This document shows, piece by piece, positions 25,309-33,488 of a DNA stretch of 64,000 bases; within the stretch, counting starts at the first letter, position 1; every line of letters starts with the position of its first letter. The position numbers were made by a program, and so were the translations under genes. Origin of the DNA: Bacillus safensis. GTDB lineage: Bacteria; Bacillota; Bacilli; Bacillales; Bacillaceae. The stretch spans positions 186,001 through 250,000 of the forward strand of contig BSBG01000002.1 in the NCBI GenBank assembly GCA_030159235.1, read 5' to 3'. Below the pieces are notes generated by a model, which was given only the letters and a program-made list of their open reading frames with translations, ran no database searches and was not told the origin of the DNA.

Positions 25309-26409
25309 ATGAAAAAGAAGTACCAGATCATTATCGATGATATAAAAAGCAAAATACTCACAGGGGATTATCCAATCGGAGAGCGTATTCCAACCGAATC
25401 AAGCCTGCAAGACATGTATCAAGTAAGCCGGCATACCGTTCGAAAAGCCATTTTAGAATTGTCCAGCGAAGGATTTTTGCGAAGTGAAAAAGGTTCGGGT
25501 ACATTTGTGACCAATCAATATCAAACAAAACCGGCTGGACATGCACATATGAAGACGATTGGGGTTATTACAACATACATATCCGATTACATTTTCCCTT
25601 CCATCATTCGAGGCATTGAAAGCCGATTAAACGAAGAGAACTATTCTTTGTTACTGGCAAGTACAAATAACGATGTCGAGCAGGAGAAAAAAGCGCTGGA
25701 AATGATGCTGTCCTTTGGTGTGGATGGACTCATTGTCGAGCCGACGAAAAGCAATTTATATAATCCGAACATTTCCTACTATCTATCCTTTAAGGAACAG
25801 GACGTACCGCTTATTATGATCAATGCTTATTATGAGCAGTTAGAGGTTCCTTTTCTTTGTTTGGATGATGTGAAGTCCAGCTATTTAGCCACAAAAGAGC
25901 TGATCACCTCTGGGCATCAGCAAATCGGACTGATTTCAAAAACAGATGATTTACAGGGGAAATATCGGATGAAGGGCTATATTCAAGCGTTAGGTGAAGC
26001 TAAGCTTAATTTCCTGCCTGAGCATGTGCTTTTTTTCGATACAGAATCGAAGCAGCATTTGGGGGATGATATCAAAACATTCTTAATGACGCACCAGCAT
26101 GAGCTGACGGCCCTTGTTTGCTATAACGATGAGGTTGGATTAGAAGTCGCCAATGTATGCAGCAAAATCGGACTGTCCGTTCCAAATGATCTCTCGATTA
26201 TTGGACAGGATAATTCGTATATTGCCCAGAAAAATGCCCATGTAAAGCTGACAACACTGACCCATCCTCAGGAGAAAATGGGCCGGGATGCAGCAGACTG
26301 GATGATTAAAAAAGTTCAAGGAAAAAAGAATCTACCTGATCAAACATTTTACGAGCCTGAATTGATTCCAGGTGAAACGATTAAACAGCTGAATGCACGA
26401 AAAAAATGA
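25309..26409 (+). CDS. araR: AraR, arabinose-responsive repressor (GntR-type HTH, LacI-type effector domain)
   Basis: 366 residues. The N-terminal GntR winged helix covers about residues 1-70 (GERIPTESSLQDMYQVSRHT and VRKAILELSSEGF), and the C-terminal LacI/GalR-like periplasmic-binding domain runs from about residue 80 (TIGVITTYISDYIFPSIIRG). This mixed architecture is the hallmark of AraR. Divergent from araB; the two operators lie between the genes, so it controls the arabinose unit and possibly itself. The start at 25309 has AGAAAGAAGTG upstream. Confidence 0.95.
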   Translation: MKKKYQIIIDDIKSKILTGDYPIGERIPTESSLQDMYQVSRHTVRKAILELSSEGFLRSEKGSGTFVTNQYQTKPAGHAHMKTIGVITTYISDYIFPSIIRGIESRLNEENYSLLLASTNNDVEQEKKALEMMLSFGVDGLIVEPTKSNLYNPNISYYLSFKEQDVPLIMINAYYEQLEVPFLCLDDVKSSYLATKELITSGHQQIGLISKTDDLQGKYRMKGYIQALGEAKLNFLPEHVLFFDTESKQHLGDDIKTFLMTHQHELTALVCYNDEVGLEVANVCSKIGLSVPNDLSIIGQDNSYIAQKNAHVKLTTLTHPQEKMGRDAADWMIKKVQGKKNLPDQTFYEPELIPGETIKQLNARKK

Positions 26410-26437
26410 GCCCTTTTACCGGGGGCTCATTTTGTTT
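26401..26437 (+). terminator. Terminator of araR
   Basis: TGAGCCC ... GGGGCTCA stem overlapping the araR stop codon, followed by TTTTGTTTT. Confidence 0.8.
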
Positions 26438-26619
26438 TAGATTCCAGCATAAGACACTCCCCTGTTATTGAGTGGGAAGATGCCCAAAATGAAAGACAAG
26501 TGTTTCCCCTTAATGAATGAGACCAATCACAAGCAATGTTTGTTTTTTTCTCCGTTTAAGAAAAAGCAACTCGCTGAACTTCTTGTTTAAGCGTCATCAC
26601 CCCTCATCCATTATTCATC

Positions 26620-26655
26620 AAAAAAAATCCCCATCTTATAGAAAGATAGGGAAAA
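26620..26655 (-). terminator. Terminator of the DsbA-family gene
   Basis: On the minus strand, TCCCTATCTT / AAGATGGGGA (one G-U pair) followed by T8. It lies just after the stop codon at 26662. Confidence 0.75.
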
Positions 26656-26661
26656 TGTCTA

Positions 26662-27393
26662 TTATGCCTCTTCTTTAGGGGTAGGTACTGCGCAAACACC
26701 ATCTGCACAGGCCGCTTCAAATGCATTGGCAGCCTTTTTCTCAGCTTGAGCCGCTTCTTCTGTCCAAGCCGTTTCAAGTGCACGCAGGAAGGTCTCAGCT
26801 GGCTGTGCACCCGCAACTGAGTATTTGTTATTAATCAAGAAAAACGGAACAGCAGAAATGCCAAGCTGTCTCGCTTCTTTTTCGTCTTTTCTTACATGAT
26901 CTGCAAATTCTTCGCCACCCAAAACTTGCTGCACTTCCTTCAAATCAAGACCAGCTTTTTCTGCAATATCTAAAAGGGTTTGACGATCACCAACATGCTT
27001 TCCATCTGTAAAATACGCTTGAAACAGCTCTCCCATGATGAAATCGCCTTTCCCCATTTGACCAGCATATTGTGCTAATCGATGGGCATCAAAGGTGTTG
27101 GTCAACACGAGCGGATCGAATTGAAAATCGATTCCTTTCTCTTTGCCGGCCTGCTTCACCTGCTCATTCATCGCTATTGCCCGGCTGCGGCTCATGCCAT
27201 ATTTTTTGACAAGCATATCGTGAACGTCATGATCGACATCAAGAGGGGCATGCGGATCAAGCTCAAAGCTTTTAAACTCTATCTCTACCTGTTCCTTCTC
27301 TGGGAATTGTTCAAGTGCTGTTTCCAGCTGTTTTTTTCCTATATAACAAAAAGGACAGGCGATATCTGACCAAATTTGTACTTTCATCTTCAT
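26662..27393 (-). CDS. DsbA-family oxidoreductase (FrnE-like)
   Basis: 243 residues. The N-terminal strand is followed by the thioredoxin-fold active site CPFC (SDIACPFCYIG), an inserted helical domain, and the cis-Pro loop GISAVPFFLINN. This is the FrnE/2-hydroxychromene-2-carboxylate isomerase-like DsbA group, related to B. subtilis YwbO. Such proteins carry out thiol-disulfide exchange or glutathione-like transfers in the cytosol; there is no signal peptide. A C-terminal extension contains CADGVCA. The start may be this ATG or the one two codons later. Confidence 0.85.
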   Translation of the reverse strand: MKMKVQIWSDIACPFCYIGKKQLETALEQFPEKEQVEIEFKSFELDPHAPLDVDHDVHDMLVKKYGMSRSRAIAMNEQVKQAGKEKGIDFQFDPLVLTNTFDAHRLAQYAGQMGKGDFIMGELFQAYFTDGKHVGDRQTLLDIAEKAGLDLKEVQQVLGGEEFADHVRKDEKEARQLGISAVPFFLINNKYSVAGAQPAETFLRALETAWTEEAAQAEKKAANAFEAACADGVCAVPTPKEEA

Positions 27394-27486
27394 CTCTTCC
27401 TTCCGTGCTGCACTTTTTCTTTAACGATGTAACAATTATAGTTACATCAAATCATTTATGTCAAGATTCTTCTCTTGATTTAGACG

Positions 27487-27523
27487 AAAAAAGCCTTTCC
27501 TTCTTAGTAAGGAAAGGCTTTGA
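27487..27523 (-). terminator. Terminator of hxlAB
   Basis: AAAGCCTTTCCTT / AAGGAAAGGCTTT, perfect 13-base arms with a 6-base loop, then TTTTTTC on the minus strand. Confidence 0.9.
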
Positions 27524-27529
27524 AGATAT

Positions 27530-28087
27530 CTATTCTAAATTTGCATGGTGACCGTACATTGTATGTGTGTCAAGCTCTTTCATTTCCATTAACCGTAAAA
27601 TGACCGCATCGTACATGAGAAGAAGCGATTGTTCAAATAGTGAACCCATCGGTTGAATGGTATGATGACTTCCTCCCTGTTGATCCTTTGGCGCACCTGA
27701 CAGTAAGATGACTTCATCCGACAGATCAGCTATAGGTGACTCAGCTGAAAGCGTGAAAGCTGCCACTTTTCCGCCAATTGCTTTTGCCTTTTTTGTGAGC
27801 ACAAGCAACGTCTCTGTTCGACCAGAGCCGCTCCCTACAATCAAGAGATCCTCTTCTGTAAAGGAAGGTGTATTCGTTTCACTGATGACGTAAGCCTCGA
27901 TGCCAATATGCGTAAGTCTCATCGCAAACGATTTCCCCATCAAGCCAGACCTGCCTGCACCTGCTACAAAGACCTTTCTTGCAGATAAAATACTTGAGAC
28001 AAGCCGCTCCGCTTGTTCGTCTTGAACAGCGGGCGAGTGCTCAGAAAGCTCATTCAAAATGGCCTTCACATAGTCACTAGTCTTCAT
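27530..28087 (-). CDS. hxlB: 6-phospho-3-hexuloisomerase
   Basis: 185 residues of the SIS family: GAGRSGLMGKSFAMR and VGSGSGRTETLLVLTKKA are the sugar-phosphate binding loops, and QGGSHHTIQPMGSLFEQ near the C-terminus is typical of PHI. The enzyme converts 3-hexulose 6-phosphate to fructose 6-phosphate, the second step of ribulose monophosphate formaldehyde fixation. Its start overlaps the hxlA stop by 4 bases. Confidence 0.94.
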   Translation of the reverse strand: MKTSDYVKAILNELSEHSPAVQDEQAERLVSSILSARKVFVAGAGRSGLMGKSFAMRLTHIGIEAYVISETNTPSFTEEDLLIVGSGSGRTETLLVLTKKAKAIGGKVAAFTLSAESPIADLSDEVILLSGAPKDQQGGSHHTIQPMGSLFEQSLLLMYDAVILRLMEMKELDTHTMYGHHANLE

Positions 28088-28719
28088 GATTGTGCGATCA
28101 GCTGCTTCATTTGTGCAGCCACTTCTGCTTTATTGTCCTGGCTTGCGATACCGCCGCCGACAATAATTAGATCAGGATTTAATTTCACAACTTCAGGTAA
28201 CGTATCAAGCTTAATTCCGCCTGCAATGGCTGTTTTTGCCTGCTTGACCACTTGTTTAATCGTCATAAGGTCAGCAAATGAGTTTTGACCCACCGCTTGA
28301 AGGTCGTAGCCTGTGTGTACACAAATATAATCGACACCCAGCTCATCCAGCTCTTTTGCACGGCCTGCAATATCTTTAATACCAATCATATCAACTAAAA
28401 TCTGTTTTCCTCTTGCTTTCGCTTCTTTCACCGCTCCTTGAATGGACATATCTTCTGCCGCTGCAAGAATGGTGACGATATCTGCTCCAGCTTCGGATGC
28501 CTGCTGCACTTCATAACCGGCAGCATCCATAATTTTCAGATCAGCGAGCACACGTAAATTCGGAAAAGCCTGTTTGACTTCTTTTACAGCACGAAGCCCT
28601 TCGTTGATCACAACAGGTGTCCCAATTTCAACCACATCAATGAATGCTTCTACTTCTTTAATCAGTTCAATTGCTTCTGGTATATTCACTAAATCTAATG
28701 CTAATTGTAATTTCATCAA
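28084..28719 (-). CDS. hxlA: 3-hexulose-6-phosphate synthase
   Basis: 211 residues with the orotidine monophosphate decarboxylase-like barrel: LQLALDLVN at the N-terminus, DLKIMDAAGYE (the catalytic DxKxxD), and the phosphate-binding end PDLIIVGGGIAS. It condenses formaldehyde with ribulose 5-phosphate. Together with HxlB it removes toxic formaldehyde. In B. subtilis the pair is induced by formaldehyde through HxlR. Here the regulator gene lies upstream, in the same direction, instead of divergent. Confidence 0.95.
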   Translation of the reverse strand: MMKLQLALDLVNIPEAIELIKEVEAFIDVVEIGTPVVINEGLRAVKEVKQAFPNLRVLADLKIMDAAGYEVQQASEAGADIVTILAAAEDMSIQGAVKEAKARGKQILVDMIGIKDIAGRAKELDELGVDYICVHTGYDLQAVGQNSFADLMTIKQVVKQAKTAIAGGIKLDTLPEVVKLNPDLIIVGGGIASQDNKAEVAAQMKQLIAQS

Positions 28720-28869
28720 CTGTCACTCCCGTTTTTTTATCTCGTCTTCAAGAGCTCCGCGGATGATGCATCTTGAATCTTTCTTGCATGGAACGAGTAT
28801 AACAACAGAAATGAAGCAATCCAAGTACGCACTTTTTTTTTACATACTATACTTTTTCGCATATGGTTA

Positions 28870-28900
28870 CAAAAAAGATACTGTCTTTTGGCCAGTATCT
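28870..28900 (-). terminator. Terminator after hxlR
   Basis: AGATACTG / CAGTATCT with a 9-base loop; on the minus strand it is followed by TTTTTTG. It insulates hxlA from hxlR transcription. Confidence 0.75.
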
Positions 28901-28959
28901 CAGTGTGATTGAAAAGAAGACAAAGGGCGGAAATAAAGTTATTTTCGCCCTTTGTCTAC
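28901..28959. repeat. Repeated hairpin element, copy A
   Basis: A 9-base CAGTGTGAT, then TGAAAAGAAG, then the long inverted repeat GACAAAGGGCG ... CGCCCTTTGTC (28919-28956), ending in TTTGTCTAC. A second copy with compensating stem changes is at 48991-49048. It lies between hxlR and hxlA. Confidence 0.75.
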
Positions 28960-28973
28960 AATCGGTGGTATGA

Positions 28974-29324
28974 CTATTTATCGTCCTTTAAAAAATTGCT
29001 GTCGAGATACTGTTTTCCCCAATCATACATCGCCTCTAAAATCGGCATTAAGCTTTCTCCTAATTCCGTGAGAGAATACTCAACCTTTGGCGGGACGACA
29101 GGATAAACCTCCCGATGCACAATGTGATCTTCCTCTAATTCTCTTAGTTGATTGACAAGCATTCTTTGCGTAATCCCTGGCATTAACGACTTTAACTCAC
29201 CAAAACGTTTTGTCCCTTCTTTGCCAAGGTGCCATAAAATCAGCATTTTCCACTTACCGCCGATAATATTCAGCGTCAGCTCTTTTTCGCAATTGAACAC
29301 TTTATTTTCCATTCGTGATGACAA
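28974..29324 (-). CDS. hxlR: HxlR, winged-helix activator of hxlAB
   Basis: 116 residues of the HxlR/MarR-like family: [20 protein letters not shown] near the N-terminus, then [18 protein letters not shown] (recognition helix region) and [13 protein letters not shown] (wing). The start is taken as the TTG at 29324, which gives an N-terminus like that of B. subtilis HxlR and a 9-base spacing from GGAG; TTG at 29327 or ATG at 29330 are alternatives. In B. subtilis HxlR activates hxlAB in response to formaldehyde. Confidence 0.92.
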   Translation of the reverse strand: MSSRMENKVFNCEKELTLNIIGGKWKMLILWHLGKEGTKRFGELKSLMPGITQRMLVNQLRELEEDHIVHREVYPVVPPKVEYSLTELGESLMPILEAMYDWGKQYLDSNFLKDDK

Positions 29325-29405
29325 CAACATACACTCCTTTAATAACAAACCACTTAGGTTTTATCATAACTGCAACAAAATAGATTGTCGAACATACGGT
29401 CTTCG

Positions 29406-30272
29406 TTATTGATTTTGTTTTTTGACAAAAGCCATCACAGCCTCCGTCATTTTTTGTGCTTCTTTTGGCGCTCTGTCTGATCCAAACCATTTATTCAGAT
29501 CGCTGTGGCTCAGCGTATGCACCCGAAAAACAAACCGAGAGCCTTTGTCATGATTCAGTTTTTCAGCAAACCGGTACACTTCAGGATTTTCCCAGCCCGT
29601 AACCAAATAGACAGGCGGTAAATTCGCTTGATTCATATAAGTGACAGGTGATGCCTTTGTCCAATTTTTTTCTTGTTTGCCAAACACTTTTTTATACGAT
29701 GGTATGGCTTGTATAAATTGATTGATGTTTAGCGGTCCATCTAAAATAACGATGGAATTGATCGTTTTTGGTGACAGCCCTACACGTTTTAAGTAGGTCG
29801 AATCTGTGGCAATCAATGCCGTCAAATGACCGCCCGCCGAGTGACCCATGACATTGATTTTTGATGGATCGATTTGATACTCATCCGCATGATCCTTGAC
29901 CCATTTAATGGCGTTTGCCGTATCATCTGCCATCTGCTCATAATTGGCATCTGGGTGAAGACGGTAATTCATTGAGACAAAGACATATCCCTGACGAGTA
30001 AAATAGTCAGCCTTCGAAGCAACTCTATTCTTATCGCCGCCTGTCCAGCCGCCGCCATGGAGATAGATCATGACTGGATGCTTCTTCTTGACTTCATTTT
30101 TGCCCTTCGGCATATACATATCGAGTGTTTGCTGTTTGTTTTGTGTCTCTGCATAATGGATGTTCGTCGTCGGCTTAGGTTGGTTGAAACGGAACACAAA
30201 GAATGCGCAAACCAATAAGCCAGCGATGACCGCCGCAAATAAGAGCCATTTCATGATTCGATTCAATGTCAT
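29406..30272 (-). CDS. Membrane-anchored alpha/beta hydrolase (carboxylesterase)
   Basis: 288 residues from the ATG at 30272, with AGAAAGGTG upstream. An N-terminal membrane helix (about 8-28) acts as signal or anchor. The hydrolase domain has the oxyanion-hole motif YLHGGGWTGGDKN, the nucleophile elbow GHSAGGH, an Asp in the VTGWENPE region or nearby, and a C-terminal His in HTLSHSDLN. This is the BD-FAE/hormone-sensitive-lipase-like group acting on small esters at the cell surface. Substrate unknown. Confidence 0.85.
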   Translation of the reverse strand: MTLNRIMKWLLFAAVIAGLLVCAFFVFRFNQPKPTTNIHYAETQNKQQTLDMYMPKGKNEVKKKHPVMIYLHGGGWTGGDKNRVASKADYFTRQGYVFVSMNYRLHPDANYEQMADDTANAIKWVKDHADEYQIDPSKINVMGHSAGGHLTALIATDSTYLKRVGLSPKTINSIVILDGPLNINQFIQAIPSYKKVFGKQEKNWTKASPVTYMNQANLPPVYLVTGWENPEVYRFAEKLNHDKGSRFVFRVHTLSHSDLNKWFGSDRAPKEAQKMTEAVMAFVKKQNQ

Positions 30273-30309
30273 TGCACCTTTCTGTGTTGGGATGGGGAAG
30301 GATAAATGT

Positions 30310-30525
30310 TTAAGTACAGACGATATATGGGCGAATTCCAGATGGTTTTCTGCTTGTTGAGTCGCAGATTCTATATGGGATGCGCAGGGCAATATAATTG
30401 ATCAAGTCGTCATGTTCATTATACTCTTTAAAGTAGTGAAATTCATTGATTTGCTTTAGATGGATAATGTTGAAATCGATGATCATTTCTTGTCTATCAT
30501 CAGTAATTTGAACTCCTCTATTCAA
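30310..30525 (-). CDS. Uncertain short gene or remnant, up to 71 aa
   Basis: An open frame from a TTG at 30525 without a good ribosome-binding site. The sequence has protein-like composition (EMIIDFNIIHLKQINEFHYF) but no recognised motif. It follows the 204-residue unknown gene by 13 bases in the same direction. It may be a degraded fragment of a longer gene; an ATG at 30486 is an alternative start. Confidence 0.3.
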   Translation of the reverse strand: MNRGVQITDDRQEMIIDFNIIHLKQINEFHYFKEYNEHDDLINYIALRIPYRICDSTSRKPSGIRPYIVCT

Positions 30526-30538
30526 ACCGCATGTTACA

Positions 30539-31153
30539 TTACGAATAATTAGATAGCATTAGAGTGAAATATTCATTGAATGTTTTTTCATCCTTCAATA
30601 ACAGCTCTAACCAATTTGCTAAAACAGGGTGATTCAATGGTTTCCATCCTTCTTCTAATAACATATTTTTTGCAGAATCTTTTGTTGATACCATACCTAT
30701 TATACAAATTTCCATATCTCTATCTGCCCAAATCGCCCACTGCAAAGAATGAGATAACCAGATCACTATATTCGAATTCGTGATGATATTATCAGCTATG
30801 GAACCATTTGGGTGCATCCAGAGTGCATTTACATAATCCTCACCTGAAATGTTTACACTCGCTTTCAGCCAATGATAATAGCCAAATTCCTTCAAATAGT
30901 ATTCAACTGGGTCTGGTTTAAGGACTGCGGTCAAAAATTGTCTATCTTGTGTTGAATTTGATAACTTCTTAATTGTTGGTAAAATATCATCACTCAATGC
31001 CCAATCAAACTCTTGAAACAAAAAACAATCCATAGTCTGACGAAAAACTTGTTGTGGCAGTTTTTTATCTTGATCAAATACACGATCCACTAAGTTCTGA
31101 TAGAACCTAAATTCTTTTTCTGAACGAACAAATAAGCGCTCAAGCTGCTTCAA
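30539..31153 (-). CDS. Hypothetical protein, 204 aa
   Basis: A soluble protein starting at a TTG with AAAGGGGG upstream. No signal peptide, membrane helix or catalytic motif is visible. It is rich in aromatic residues (QWAIWADRDMEICIIG; FGYYHWLKAS). I do not recognise the family. AT-rich compared with neighbours such as the esterase. Its place between an esterase and a broken beta-lactamase gene gives no hint of function. Confidence 0.65.
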   Translation of the reverse strand: MKQLERLFVRSEKEFRFYQNLVDRVFDQDKKLPQQVFRQTMDCFLFQEFDWALSDDILPTIKKLSNSTQDRQFLTAVLKPDPVEYYLKEFGYYHWLKASVNISGEDYVNALWMHPNGSIADNIITNSNIVIWLSHSLQWAIWADRDMEICIIGMVSTKDSAKNMLLEEGWKPLNHPVLANWLELLLKDEKTFNEYFTLMLSNYS

Positions 31154-31253
31154 GCCAATGCCCCCTTTCTACACCGTTCATGTGATTTTACGCTCTTTCT
31201 CTAAAATAAATCCGTATATCATCATTTTATCAATACTTCTTCTTTTTTCCATA

Positions 31254-31280
31254 TAAAAAAGCATCCTAAACGGATGCTTC
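31254..31280 (-). terminator. Terminator of the beta-lactamase gene
   Basis: GCATCC / GGATGC with a 5-base loop overlapping the last codons, followed on the minus strand by TTTTTTAT. Confidence 0.8.
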
Positions 31281-32054
31281 TATCAAATGATATTTCTTCA
31301 AAATACGATAAGTAATTTCTTTTGCTTCTATTCCGGTGCCTTCGATATTTGTGGTGAAGATGTAGGTTTTGTTTTCATGCTTGATGAAGCCTACGTACCA
31401 GCCGATGCCTGAGCCGGAGCCTGTTTTTCCGTATAGAGTGGCATGTTCCTCTTCTTCTTGTATCATCATTCGTTTAACCGTTCTCATGACAGATAGGTCA
31501 AAAGGGAGACTTTCTTCATATAGCTGTTTGAGGAAATGGACTTGTTCTATTGGTGAAATGCGCAACGAACTGCTTAACCAAAATTGATCGATTCCGCCAG
31601 ATATGTCTTCATTGCCATAGTGAAGGGCTTTCACCCAATGACTCATGCGTTCTTCCCCGATGTCATGCGCCATGGCTTGATAGTACCAGACGACTGAATC
31701 TCTCATGCCAGAGCCCAGTGTATGATCCTTATTCCAGTTATCAATTTCTCTTTTTACTCCGTCCCAATATTCGATGTCTTATCCATCTTTCACTGCACCT
31801 GTTTGAAGTCCGATTAAGGCATTTGCTATTTTAAAAGTTGATTGTGGTGCAAAGCGCTTGTTCGCTCTTTTTTTGTTATACACCCACGGTGACTTTTCTT
31901 TTACTTCTTGAATCACAAATGTGCCTTCCCGGTCTTTCATGAATTCATCGACTGACCATGCTGAAGATGTCCCCTCACTTGATGAGGGCTGGCTCATACA
32001 AAGTGTCATCAGCATGATGCCTGAAACCAGCCATTTCATATGCTTTTTTTTCAA
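31266..32054 (-). pseudogene. Class D (OXA-like) beta-lactamase gene interrupted by an in-frame stop
   Basis: The frame from the TTG at 32054 (AAGGAG upstream) encodes a signal peptide and a class D enzyme, but a TAA at 31779-31781 interrupts it; the same frame then continues without shift to 31266. The active-site Ser-x-x-Lys (STFK) lies before the stop; SVV, YGN and KTGSG lie after it. The whole would be about 262 residues, like the BPU/BSD enzymes of B. pumilus and B. subtilis (YbxI). In those relatives a Tyr probably occupies the stop position (context KDG-stop-DIEYWDG). One base change would restore the gene. Confidence 0.88.
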
Positions 32055-32143
32055 AACAATCGCTCCTTTTCCCCTGATTGCTATCGATTGTAGCATGCCT
32101 GAGCGATGAGACATAAGGTACGCTTGTCCTCTTTTCTACCAAA

Positions 32144-32172
32144 TAAAAAAAGCCGGTTTCATCCGGCTTTCT
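32144..32172 (-). terminator. Terminator of the acyl-CoA dehydrogenase gene
   Basis: AAGCCGG / CCGGCTT with a short loop; T7 follows on the minus strand, 8 bases after the stop codon at 32180. Confidence 0.85.
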
Positions 32173-32179
32173 GATCATA

Positions 32180-33343
32180 TTAGCTTTCTTTTTTCTCTTC
32201 AATGGCCTGCTTTGCGATTTTTGAAATCGTCATATCATCCATTGGCGGGTTATGAAGTCCAGCACGAATATCGCGATAGTAACGCTGTAGCGGACAGCCG
32301 AGACTTAAGCTTTTCGCGCCAACTAAACGCATGGCTTTATCGACAACTTGCAGACTATGATTGACGACTGTATGTTTCACAACACCAAATTCATTGTTTA
32401 ACAGTTCTCTTTTCTCTGGATGCTCATACAACGCTGCCGCTGAATAGATGACGTGACGTGCTTGCTTTAGCAGTAAGTCGATTTCACCAATCAGTGTTTG
32501 GACATTTGGCAGATCACTAATCGTTCCGCTGATACTGTTCGGTGAATGTGTGATGGCATACTGAACAGCATAGTCTCTTGCCGCTTGCGCAATCCCTAAA
32601 TAGCAGGAAGGAATATGAGCGATCCAAGGATTTAGCATACCGCCCCGAGGCCCTTTATGCACTTCAACAAGCATGTCATCTGAGACCTTTACCTGATCTA
32701 AGATTAAATCATGGCTTTCTGTTCCTCTCATGCCCACAACATCCCATGTTTCTTCTATAGATATACCTTCTGTGTCACGGTGAATCAAGAAAAATCCCAT
32801 CGCCTCTTTTTCTTCAATCCACACGCCAACTAAAAAGTATGTGAGCGCTGGTGACATCGTTGTGAAAATTTTACGTCCATTGATCACCCATTGATCACCT
32901 GATCTAACCGCTGTTGTCCCAGGCTTGCCACCTCTTGTTGGACTGCCTGTCTGCGCCTCACTCACAGCACGGTTGACAAGAGCGCCCTTCTTCACTTCTT
33001 CCGCAAGAAATTGCAGCTGCTTTTCACTCCATTGTTTCTTTTCATAAATTTCACCTACTACCCCTTGATGCCAGCCGATCGATAAGGCAGTCGCTCCATC
33101 CATGCTGCCGAGCGTTTCTTGAAACAGAACCATATCCTTGACAGATTGACCTCCGCCTCCATATTCACTAGGGAGAGACAAGGTTGTATATCCCATGTCT
33201 ACTAATGATTCGATATTCTTTTTAGGAAAATAAGCACCTTCATCATGTTCTTTTGCGGTTTGTTCGATCGTTTCACGAAGAGATTCTAGTTGATTGAGCC
33301 ATGTTTTTTGAAAATCGGTATCGACAAATAATGCTTTAGACAA
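32180..33343 (-). CDS. ydbM: Acyl-CoA dehydrogenase family protein (YdbM-like)
   Basis: 387 residues from a TTG at 33343 with AGAGGAG about 11 bases upstream. Acyl-CoA dehydrogenase features: LSLPSEYGGGGQSV, the FAD-contact region VNRAVSEAQTGSPTRGG, VVGMRGTESHDLIL, and C-terminal helices with RLVGAKSL. The usual catalytic Glu position is not obvious. YdbM of B. subtilis belongs to the CymR sulfur regulon. Here it is divergent from an amino-acid ABC transporter, across a palindrome. Confidence 0.75.
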   Translation of the reverse strand: MSKALFVDTDFQKTWLNQLESLRETIEQTAKEHDEGAYFPKKNIESLVDMGYTTLSLPSEYGGGGQSVKDMVLFQETLGSMDGATALSIGWHQGVVGEIYEKKQWSEKQLQFLAEEVKKGALVNRAVSEAQTGSPTRGGKPGTTAVRSGDQWVINGRKIFTTMSPALTYFLVGVWIEEKEAMGFFLIHRDTEGISIEETWDVVGMRGTESHDLILDQVKVSDDMLVEVHKGPRGGMLNPWIAHIPSCYLGIAQAARDYAVQYAITHSPNSISGTISDLPNVQTLIGEIDLLLKQARHVIYSAAALYEHPEKRELLNNEFGVVKHTVVNHSLQVVDKAMRLVGAKSLSLGCPLQRYYRDIRAGLHNPPMDDMTISKIAKQAIEEKKES

Positions 33344-33388
33344 AACGTATCCAACTCCTCTGTTTCTCACAATCTATGATATCTTATT

Positions 33389-33402
33389 TTTCCAATTGGA
33401 AA
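33389..33402. promoter_or_regulatory. Palindrome between ydbM-like gene and ABC transporter, possible CymR site
   Basis: TTTCCAATTGGAAA is a perfect 14-base palindrome in the divergent region. It resembles the CCAAT/ATTGGAA core of CymR boxes as I recall them from B. subtilis. Binding is not shown. Confidence 0.4.
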
Positions 33403-33488
33403 TGAATAAAACACACTTTACTTATAGGATTTAATGTGTTAAATTTTATCAATATTAAGTACATATGTCAAAGGAACGTGATGCTTTT

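Noticed and set aside
26480-26590. A 36-codon frame between araR and the DsbA-like gene
   Set aside because: Weak upstream site, no motif and no terminator of its own; not enough to call a gene.
31266-32114. Two separate genes or a frameshift in the beta-lactamase locus
   Set aside because: Both parts are in the same frame and join without gap; only one TAA separates them, so a single nonsense change explains it.
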